Source of the DNA: Desulfobacula sp.
GTDB lineage: Bacteria; Desulfobacterota; Desulfobacteria; Desulfobacterales; Desulfobacteraceae
Direction of reading: 5' to 3'
NCBI RefSeq assembly: GCF_021107415.1
Contig: NZ_JAIOSW010000123.1
Coordinates: 1 to 13,987, forward strand
Length of the DNA: 13,987 nucleotides
Position numbers and translations under genes: made by a program
Notes under the pieces: generated by a model
What the model was told of the DNA's origin: nothing
Databases searched by the model: none
What the model saw: only the letters and a program-made list of their open reading frames with translations
Shown here: positions 7,475 through 13,987 of the stretch, piece by piece
Numbering within the stretch: the first letter of the stretch is position 1
How the letters are laid out: each line of letters begins with the position of its first letter

Positions 7475-7953
7475 AAATGACGGTTGACGGATTTGATTTT
7501 GAATTTGAAGATGCCATTGATGCGTTTGTCTTTGATGAGAAAGACAAGCACCTTCCAAATTATCATGGTGTATCCCATGCCATGAAAGCGGTTGATCTGA
7601 TTGTGGAGCTTGCGAACGATTACCTCTTTATTGAAGTAAAAGATTTTCATGATCCGGATGAGTATCAGGATGGTGACTATTTCAATCATTTAAGAGAATC
7701 GCTTAAATACAAATATCGGGATACATTTTTATACAGATGGGCTGAAAATAAAATTGATAAGCCCATTCGATATCTTTGTCTTTTGACTCTGGACAATGCC
7801 TTGATAACCCGCATGAACAAGGAAATCAAAAAACAGCTCCCAGTGGGCAGAGCTATTTCCAGATGGGAGCAGTCCATTGCCAAAAGTAGTGTTGTTGTAA
7901 ATATAGAACGGTGGAATAATAATTTTCCAAAATGGTCTGTCCGCCGTTCATAA
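7471..7953 (+). CDS. Small protein with PD-(D/E)XK nuclease-like motif, probable effector partner
   Basis: I do not recognise this 160-residue protein as a named family. The N-terminal half is acidic (VDGFDFEFEDAIDAFVFDEKD). Then comes a hydrophobic strand containing Asp42 (AVDLIVE), a turn, and the strand YLFIEVKDF with Glu55 and Lys57. The resulting D-X12-E-V-K pattern on two adjacent strands is the signature arrangement of PD-(D/E)XK nucleases. A helix rich in basic residues follows (HLRESLKYKYRDTFLYRW, 73-90), then a further hydrophobic strand (IRYLCLLTLD, 99-108). GGGGGA at 7456-7461 lies 9 bases before the ATG, which overlaps the ATPase stop as ATGA, so the pair is made in linked amounts. 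Inference: a DNA- or RNA-cleaving effector controlled by the ATPase. Alternatives are an inactive nuclease fold used for binding, or an immunity-type partner. Motif evidence is moderate; the function is untested. Confidence 0.7.
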   Translation: MKMTVDGFDFEFEDAIDAFVFDEKDKHLPNYHGVSHAMKAVDLIVELANDYLFIEVKDFHDPDEYQDGDYFNHLRESLKYKYRDTFLYRWAENKIDKPIRYLCLLTLDNALITRMNKEIKKQLPVGRAISRWEQSIAKSSVVVNIERWNNNFPKWSVRRS

Positions 7954-7983
7954 TACACCTATAAATTTAAGGTTGCGCAGATT

Positions 7984-10900
7984 ATGGCATTTGACCAGAC
8001 CACTCGAAATAGACTTCAGAATTTTGTCTCTGATGCACGAACACTGCTGGTAACCGAATTTACCCGGCAATTGCAGAACGACTATGGTATGGACCCCGAT
8101 ACCGGCAATATTAGCTCCCTGGATGACCTGACCCATCTGAATGATACCCAGATCCAGACCGCTCGATTATTACGGGATACAACAGAGCATTATCAAGCTG
8201 CCAGCCCTTCGGCAGATGCAAAACAAATCCTGGATCGTATTGTCAGGGAGCAGGCCTTTACCGTCCTCAACCGGTTGTGCGCCCTGCGGATGGCTGAAAC
8301 ACGTGGGATCCTTGTGGAATCCATTGGTAAAGCCCACAATTCAGAAGGGTTTCAACTCTACAAACATATCGCCGGGATTTCATTAGGGGATATTGGTGAT
8401 GCCTACCAGATTTATCTTTTCAGTCTTTTTGATGAATTCGCATATGACCTGGCAGTGCTGTTTGACCGATACTCCGCCATGGGAAGATTGTTTCCTAAAG
8501 AATCGGTTCTTCTAACGCTTCTGGATAAGATTAACGCTGTGGATCTTGCGCACCTGTGGGCCGAGGATGAAACCATCGGCTGGATCTACCAGTATTTTAA
8601 CTCGGTGGAAGAAAGACGGCAGATGCGGTCTGAATCCCAGGCACCGAGAAACAGCCGTGAGCTTGCCGTTCGCAATCAGTTTTTTACCCCCAGGTATGTG
8701 GTGGAGTTTTTAACCGACAATACCCTGGGCCGGATCTGGTATGAAATGACAAAGGGCAATACATGCCTCACAGACCAGTGCCGATACCTGGTTCAACGTC
8801 CAAACGAAGTGTTCCTGAAAAAAGGGGAAGCAGCGCCTGAATCCGAGGAACCGGATACAGATCACAGCCAGGAAGAGCTGCTCAATCAAACAGTCTATAT
8901 TGAACACCGCCCCATTAAAGACCCCAGGAAAATCCTCATGCTGGATCCTGCCTGCGGGTCCATGCACTTTGGTCTCTATGCCTTTGATCTGTTTGAGATG
9001 ATTTACCAGGAAGCATGGGATCTTCAGGCCGCAGGACAGTGGCCGGATGCAACGGACAAAAGTGTGGAATTGCTGACAGATATTTATCCGGCCAAAGAAG
9101 ACCTGATGCGGGACATCCCAAGACTGATCATTGAAAACAATATCCACGGTATTGATATCGATCCCAGGGCCGTGCAAATTGCAGGACTGTCCTTGTGGCT
9201 CAGGGCCCAGAGATCCTGGAAAGAACAGGATGTTAAACCGGAAGAGCGAACAAGGATCGTTCAATCCAATATCGTATGCGCAGAACCCATGCCCGGGGAT
9301 AAAGCGTTATTAAAATCATTTTCCAAAAGGCTGAAACCGACAGTCCTGGGCCAGATGCTTGAAATCATATTTGAGAAAATGGAACTGGCTGGGGAAGCCG
9401 GGTCATTGCTCAAAATCGAAGAAGAGATTGAAACTGCCCTTGAAAAGGCACGGGAGGCATTTAATAAAGAGCTTTTAATCCGAAATACAGAAACCGGCCA
9501 TCTCCCCGGAATGGAGCCGAAAGAAAAGCAGCCTTCTTTGTTTAATTTTGCCGATCTGCCCAGTAAAACCCAGTTCTGGGAGACAGCCGAAGAAAAAATT
9601 TTGATAGCTCTATATGATTATGCCGAGCATGCTGAAGAATCAGACGGTGAGCGGATGAGGCTCTTTGCTCAGGATGCAGCCAAAGGGTTTGCTTTTATTG
9701 ATATCTGTCGTAAAAGGTATGATGTGGTTTTGATGAATCCGCCGTTTGGAGAATTTTCTCGCGACTCTATTGATTATATGAAAAAGAAATTAAATGAGGC
9801 GGCCGTAGATATTTACTGCTCTTTCATTTATAGAGCAAAAAATTTCATCTCGAATTTTGGTTTATCAGGTGCAATTGTCCCTCGTTCTTTTCTTTATTAC
9901 ATTGACTTTTTTAATTTTCGGAAAAATATAATATATGAAAAAACAAAACTAAAGCACTGTGTAGAGCTTGGTTTGGGTGTCCTTGATGATGCAACCGTTA
10001 GAACCGTGGTAATGAATTTTTCAAATACCCATCAAGGTTTAAAAGAAGAGCCGATCATCTATAAAAATTTAACAGAAAGTGATGATTGGAAAAATGATTT
10101 GCTCTCTTTCGTATCATCGATTCATACTGGTGGTGAGAAGGTAGAATGTCGTAGATTATCAGAGTTTAATCACTTGCCTGGCAAACCTATTTTAATGACC
10201 TTAAGTCAAACTTTTGTAAACTATTTGAGTGGTGCAAAAAAATTAGATCCAATTGCTGGTAAGTTTCATAGAGGTTCTAGGGACGGGGCTGCAGTGATTG
10301 TTAATGGACTACAGACTTGTAATGATTATAGATTCATTCGTGGTCGGGCTGAAATTCCGGCTTTTGCTATTCATTGCAAATGGCATCCTCTTTTTAAATC
10401 GGTGGGCTATCAACCTTATGAGGCTTCAATAGGTTTAGTTGTTAATTGGAAAGATAACGGAAGAGAAATAAAAGCATATATTCAAAATAATGGTCATTCT
10501 CCATCGCGATATGTAAGCGGTGAGAATCATTATCCCAGTATAGGGTCTTGGTTCCCGGGCATTTGTGAAAGAGGAAATGGAGTTGCAACCGCCAGATTTC
10601 AAGGAATACCTAGTAGGAGAGGGCTTGTCGCAGTCCCTCAGGGTAATATGAATAGTGATTTTTTATGTGGGATGATGAACTCTATCGTTGGTTGTGGTGT
10701 TGTTGGCATGATAATGCCTGATCGATATCGAAATCCTTCATATGTCGGAATGATACCGATTCCTGAAACAATGGAAGCCCAGAGAGAGATAGAAACAATT
10801 GTAAAAAAAATAAGAAAAGAAATATTTGAATTTATCCAAGATGAATATAATTCAGATTTTATAAAAACATTGGTTTTTCATTTTTGTAAGAAATATAACT

Positions 10901-12123
10901 CATTTCATGAAATTCTAACGGAGATAAAGAGACAATCGAAAATTAAAATCCAAAGATTGATTGAACTTGAAGGCAAATTAGATAAAACCGCGATTAAGCA
11001 CCTACCTATTGAAACTCGAGACATTAAGGCTCTTAAAATCTTTAGCAATCGACCATCAATAAAAGAGTGGGCTATAGAAGAACTTAAAACCGATCTTCAA
11101 ATCACAACAAGTTTTATTCATTATTGTTTTGGATTCCCATTTGGAATTTGGGATATGAATATTGCTTTCGGAGGAAAAATAGAGTTACAAAATGATGGAT
11201 TACAAATGCCTGTCGCCAATATAGGTATGTTAAAAAATGCTTGTGGCCTGCCAGCCGAATCTCATGATGTCCCGGATGATTATCCCATCCGCATTACCTG
11301 GCAAGGAATCATCGTTGATGATGAAGGACACCCTGAAGATATCCTGACCCGGGTCAGGGAGGTCCTTGAAGTGATCTGGAAGGAGAATGCCGGAGAGATC
11401 GAGCAGGAGGCATGCGGCATTTTAGGTATTAATTCTTTGCGGGATTATTTTTCAAAACCGGGTAGTTTTTTTGCGGATCATCTCAAACGCTATTCCAAAA
11501 GCCGCCGCCAGGCACCGATATACTGGCCCTTATCCACACCTACCGGATCTTATACACTTTGGCTGTATTACCACCGGTTGTCCGATCAAACCCTTTATTC
11601 CTGTGTCAATGATTTTGTGGAACCCAAACTGAAACAGGTATCCGGGGATGCCGGGGAACTGAGGAGAAAAACAGGCCGCACCCGGGACGAGGAAAAGTCC
11701 TTGGAAAAGCTGATCGATCTGGAACTGGAACTGGCAGATTTCAGAGATGAGCTGCTCCGTGTTGCTCAATTTTGGAAACCGGATCTCAATGATGGGGTTC
11801 AGATTACAGCAGCACCTTTGTGGAAATTGTTCCAGCACAGACCCTGGAAGAATAAATTAAAACAGACCTGGGAGAAACTTGAAAACGGGGAATATGACTG
11901 GGCGCATCTCGCCTATGCTGTCTGGCCGGACCGGGTGATCCGGGCCAGTCACAAGGACAGAAGCTATGCCATTGCCCATGATCTGGAAGATGATTTATGG
12001 GAGGAAATTGAAGACGGCACAGACCGCCAGGGAAATCCCAAAATAAAATGGGTGCCGAAAAACTTAACAAAAGACCAGCTGGATCAGATTATTTCCAGAA
12101 AAAATAAGCGTGTTGTAACATAG
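7984..12123 (+). CDS. pglX: BREX adenine-specific DNA methyltransferase PglX
   Basis: A 1379-residue protein of the PglX family. It transfers a methyl group from S-adenosylmethionine to N6 of adenine in a short non-palindromic site, marking host DNA so that BREX spares it. The AdoMet-binding motif I is DPACGS at residues 321-326. NIHGIDIDPRAVQIAGLSLWLRA follows as the next Rossmann strand region, and the catalytic motif IV is NPPF at 585-588 (preceded by VVLM). The first 320 residues are a helical N-terminal domain. Residues about 590-1085 should contain the target-recognition region and are unusually AT-rich. The C-terminal 300 residues include a charged helical stretch (RRKTGRTRDEEKSLEKLIDLELELADF). 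The length is above the roughly 1200 typical of type 1. AAGG at 7969-7972 lies 11 bases before the ATG, a weak site. It follows the cassette by 30 bases and precedes pglZ by 27. The frame is uninterrupted. Confidence 0.95.
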   Translation: MAFDQTTRNRLQNFVSDARTLLVTEFTRQLQNDYGMDPDTGNISSLDDLTHLNDTQIQTARLLRDTTEHYQAASPSADAKQILDRIVREQAFTVLNRLCALRMAETRGILVESIGKAHNSEGFQLYKHIAGISLGDIGDAYQIYLFSLFDEFAYDLAVLFDRYSAMGRLFPKESVLLTLLDKINAVDLAHLWAEDETIGWIYQYFNSVEERRQMRSESQAPRNSRELAVRNQFFTPRYVVEFLTDNTLGRIWYEMTKGNTCLTDQCRYLVQRPNEVFLKKGEAAPESEEPDTDHSQEELLNQTVYIEHRPIKDPRKILMLDPACGSMHFGLYAFDLFEMIYQEAWDLQAAGQWPDATDKSVELLTDIYPAKEDLMRDIPRLIIENNIHGIDIDPRAVQIAGLSLWLRAQRSWKEQDVKPEERTRIVQSNIVCAEPMPGDKALLKSFSKRLKPTVLGQMLEIIFEKMELAGEAGSLLKIEEEIETALEKAREAFNKELLIRNTETGHLPGMEPKEKQPSLFNFADLPSKTQFWETAEEKILIALYDYAEHAEESDGERMRLFAQDAAKGFAFIDICRKRYDVVLMNPPFGEFSRDSIDYMKKKLNEAAVDIYCSFIYRAKNFISNFGLSGAIVPRSFLYYIDFFNFRKNIIYEKTKLKHCVELGLGVLDDATVRTVVMNFSNTHQGLKEEPIIYKNLTESDDWKNDLLSFVSSIHTGGEKVECRRLSEFNHLPGKPILMTLSQTFVNYLSGAKKLDPIAGKFHRGSRDGAAVIVNGLQTCNDYRFIRGRAEIPAFAIHCKWHPLFKSVGYQPYEASIGLVVNWKDNGREIKAYIQNNGHSPSRYVSGENHYPSIGSWFPGICERGNGVATARFQGIPSRRGLVAVPQGNMNSDFLCGMMNSIVGCGVVGMIMPDRYRNPSYVGMIPIPETMEAQREIETIVKKIRKEIFEFIQDEYNSDFIKTLVFHFCKKYNSFHEILTEIKRQSKIKIQRLIELEGKLDKTAIKHLPIETRDIKALKIFSNRPSIKEWAIEELKTDLQITTSFIHYCFGFPFGIWDMNIAFGGKIELQNDGLQMPVANIGMLKNACGLPAESHDVPDDYPIRITWQGIIVDDEGHPEDILTRVREVLEVIWKENAGEIEQEACGILGINSLRDYFSKPGSFFADHLKRYSKSRRQAPIYWPLSTPTGSYTLWLYYHRLSDQTLYSCVNDFVEPKLKQVSGDAGELRRKTGRTRDEEKSLEKLIDLELELADFRDELLRVAQFWKPDLNDGVQITAAPLWKLFQHRPWKNKLKQTWEKLENGEYDWAHLAYAVWPDRVIRASHKDRSYAIAHDLEDDLWEEIEDGTDRQGNPKIKWVPKNLTKDQLDQIISRKNKRVVT
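9750..11240 (+). other. AT-rich central segment of pglX, probable exchanged target-recognition region
   Basis: Within the intact pglX frame, composition changes abruptly just after the codons for the catalytic NPPF (9736-9747) and returns near 11240. Hand counts of single 60-base lines give 48% GC at 8581-8640, 30% at 10021-10080, 17% at 10801-10860, 22% at 10861-10920 and 63% at 11641-11700. Residues 590-1085 correspond to the part of PglX expected to choose the methylated site. The boundaries given are approximate, judged by eye. The pattern suggests homologous exchange of specificity domains between conserved flanks. Confidence 0.6.
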
Positions 12124-12150
12124 CAGATAAAAAATAAAGGGTGGCACATC

Positions 12151-13987
12151 ATGTCGATTGCACAATTCATTCAAAACAGTATTTTATTACCCCGTTTGAA
12201 AAAAAAAGAAGTGCTTGTCGTTTATGATCCGGACAGGCTGTATGAAATCCTTTGTCTTGAAATGGCATCAGACATGATAAAGGTGATTAATGCGGCCAAA
12301 AGCAGTATCGAAAGCCGGGAGCAGTCACTTGAGGCTTTAAAAGCCCTTGGAAATACAAATAATGACATAAAGGGGCTGCTGGTATATGTTCCGGCCAAAG
12401 CCTCTGAAACCGATGAAGAAAAGCAGTTGGATCCATTTTCCCTGTACCAGGTCAGTGGTTGTTTTTTTCCGGATGGGGCGGGAGATGAATACCTGGATCT
12501 TTGTCTGAAGGCAAAACCGGATCAGGGGACACAGATCAGGCGGGTGTTCAGTGAAAATCCAAGGCCCTCCTTTGCAGTGATAGATGCCATCGGCAGCAGC
12601 AAAGGCTGGCCCAATCTTCAGGTGGCTTTGAAAGTGGATTCTGCCAATGATATTCTTTTTGCCCTGCTGGCACCAACAGCTGAACAAAAGCAGGCGCTAA
12701 AAGGAAACGACAGCTGGGTGCCTGAGGCCAAAGAGCTGTTTTCCGTATGTCTTGGATTGAACCTGATCACCCGGGGCAGGACCTGGTCTTCCATTGCAAA
12801 CGAGTTCTGGCGGTTTTTGCTGTTCAGTGAATTTGTGTTTGATCTGCCGGAGGCATTGCCGGATTCTCTTGTGAACGTTCCCCGGGCGAACGAAGAAGCA
12901 AAGGCAGTTATTGAAGGCCTTTGCGACCGTCTTCGCAATGACAGGCGAACCCAGGCCCCTTACATGGAGATGGCCCAGGCAATTGAAAATGAACTGGAGT
13001 TACCCGGCCATTGCAGAGCGCTTCAAGATTTTGGCATAAGAGATACCTTTCTTTTTGAACAGAAGACCTTCCTGGCCCAGGGAATGGATGCATTAAAAAT
13101 GAATGATACCGATAAGGTGCGGTATATTTTAAAACAGCATGTAGATACCGTGTGGACCGGTGTCGGTGAAAGCCAGGCCCAGTGGGGTTTGATCGGGGCT
13201 GCACTTTCCTTGTGTGAGGCGTGTGAAGATTTTGAACGACAGCTTTCTGAGTTTTCCAATCACATGGATCTGCTTATCGATTTTTATATCAACAGTTTAA
13301 GGGAGGTGGACCGGCTTCAAAGAGAATTTGAGCAGTCCGTATCCGACATCATCGACGGTTACGGCATGATGGATGAGATGGTCGAAAAAGCCAGAAATGC
13401 ATATCGAAGGATTTCATCCCGGGTACAAAATGTGTTTGTCTGCCTGCTTGAAAAAAGCGGGTGGCCGCCTTTGGGACATCTTTCCAATACCGATGTGTTT
13501 GATAAGAAAATTGCCCCGAAACTCAAAGAAAGTGGATATAAAATTGCCTATTTTATGATTGATTCATTGCGCTATGAATTGGGCGTGGAACTTGAAAAAC
13601 AGCTGTCGGAAGATGACACAGTGGAACTCATTCCGGCTGCCGTCCAGCTGCCGAGTATCACAAGCGTAGGGATGGCAAGTCTTTTACCTGGAGCCGGGCA
13701 GCATCTTTCTTTAGGCAGAAATGATGATAAAGTGGTTCCTGTTCTGGGAGACTCGGAAATTGTGACTGTGAAGCAGCGAATGGAAATTTTACGAAAAAAA
13801 TACGGTCCCAGATTTGATGAAATGACACTGGCACAATTTATTCGGAGCAAAAAAAAATTGTCTGACGATGTTCACCTGCTGGTGCTCCGGGGGACTGAAA
13901 TTGACAGCCATCTGGAAACGGCTCCGGAAACTTCCCTGCGTATCATCCATGATACATTGAAACGAATCCGTTTTGCCGTTAATAAAC
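12151..13987 (+). CDS. pglZ: BREX alkaline-phosphatase-fold protein PglZ, 5' part (runs off window end)
   Basis: An open frame from the ATG at 12151 continues without a stop to the window end, giving 612 codons of what is usually a protein of about 800-900 residues. The protein begins MSIAQFIQNSILLPRLKKKEVLVVYDPDRLYE; VVYDPDRLY is a PglZ N-terminal hallmark. The PglZ domain of the alkaline phosphatase superfamily begins near residue 460: IAYFMIDSLRYELGVELE with the probable metal-binding Asp471, followed by AAVQLPSITSVGMASLLPG with Thr504 in the position of the nucleophile or second metal ligand. PglZ is essential for BREX defence and for methylation in the systems tested, and it is thought to contact PglX; a purified relative has metal-dependent nuclease activity. 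AAAGG just before GTGG (12136-12144) is the probable ribosome binding site. It lies 27 bases after pglX in the same operon. The remaining domain and the next genes are outside the window. Confidence 0.93.
   Translation, partial: MSIAQFIQNSILLPRLKKKEVLVVYDPDRLYEILCLEMASDMIKVINAAKSSIESREQSLEALKALGNTNNDIKGLLVYVPAKASETDEEKQLDPFSLYQVSGCFFPDGAGDEYLDLCLKAKPDQGTQIRRVFSENPRPSFAVIDAIGSSKGWPNLQVALKVDSANDILFALLAPTAEQKQALKGNDSWVPEAKELFSVCLGLNLITRGRTWSSIANEFWRFLLFSEFVFDLPEALPDSLVNVPRANEEAKAVIEGLCDRLRNDRRTQAPYMEMAQAIENELELPGHCRALQDFGIRDTFLFEQKTFLAQGMDALKMNDTDKVRYILKQHVDTVWTGVGESQAQWGLIGAALSLCEACEDFERQLSEFSNHMDLLIDFYINSLREVDRLQREFEQSVSDIIDGYGMMDEMVEKARNAYRRISSRVQNVFVCLLEKSGWPPLGHLSNTDVFDKKIAPKLKESGYKIAYFMIDSLRYELGVELEKQLSEDDTVELIPAAVQLPSITSVGMASLLPGAGQHLSLGRNDDKVVPVLGDSEIVTVKQRMEILRKKYGPRFDEMTLAQFIRSKKKLSDDVHLLVLRGTEIDSHLETAPETSLRIIHDTLKRIRFAVNK

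Noticed and set aside
6428..7953. Reading the two-gene cassette as PARIS (ariA/ariB)
   Set aside because: The position and ATPase class fit, but the second protein is only 160 residues with a D-X12-E-V-K motif, unlike the larger TOPRIM/DUF4435 AriB, and the ATPase is shorter than AriA.
7384..7958. Minus-strand open frames opposite the ATPase and small-protein genes
   Set aside because: The plus strand has coupled genes with Shine-Dalgarno sequences and recognisable motifs; the antisense products look random, and no antitoxin-like pattern was seen.
8710..9264. Minus-strand open frame of 184 codons
   Set aside because: Antisense to the methyltransferase core of pglX, which contains DPACGS and the conserved strands that follow; it has no ribosome binding site or family resemblance.
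12618..13259. Several minus-strand open frames of about 78-106 codons opposite pglZ
   Set aside because: They are shadows of the continuous pglZ frame, which shows the family N-terminus and the PglZ domain.
1..13987. CRISPR arrays, insertion sequences, tRNA or rRNA genes
   Set aside because: No regularly spaced repeats, transposase motifs, terminal inverted repeats or tRNA-like cloverleaf were seen on reading through the window.

Overview
The window carries most of a BREX (bacteriophage exclusion) defence operon on the plus strand, next to the start of a divergently transcribed housekeeping gene, hisS. The host is most likely a Gram-negative anaerobe of the Desulfobacterota, possibly Desulfobacterales. 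This rests on the character of the HisRS sequence, moderate GC and compact coupled operon structure. It is an impression from sequence style and not a search result.

Layout: positions 1-665 (minus strand) hold the N-terminal half of histidyl-tRNA synthetase. Positions 666-905 form an AT-rich divergent intergenic region with a plausible hisS promoter and a weaker candidate for the BREX operon. From 906 onward seven complete genes and one truncated gene run in the same direction with gaps of about 30 bp or less, or short overlaps: brxE (906-1418), brxA (1415-2203), brxB (2184-2756), brxC (2783-6409), an SMC/ABC-type ATPase (6428-7474), a small putative PD-(D/E)XK nuclease (7471-7953), pglX (7984-12123), and pglZ (12151 to beyond the window end).

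The brxE-first order (E-A-B-C-X-Z) matches the published layout of type 6 BREX, in which pglZ is followed by brxD and brxHI. The decisive downstream genes lie outside the window, so a type 1 system carrying an extra brxE is not excluded. PglX should be the N6-adenine methyltransferase that marks host DNA, BrxC the large AAA+ ATPase, PglZ the alkaline-phosphatase-fold protein, BrxA a small DNA-binding protein, and BrxB and BrxE accessory proteins without an assigned activity.

Two features stand out. First, a two-gene cassette between brxC and pglX encodes an OLD/AAA_21-like ATPase translationally coupled to a 160-residue protein with a D-X12-E-V-K signature. Its architecture resembles the ATPase-plus-effector pairs PARIS (AriA/AriB) and Septu (PtuA/PtuB), and it sits in the same slot that PARIS occupies in the Salmonella BREX locus, but the effector looks different. 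Second, pglX is a compositional mosaic: roughly residues 590-1085, where target recognition is expected, are strikingly AT-rich compared with both ends, which suggests exchange of the specificity region.
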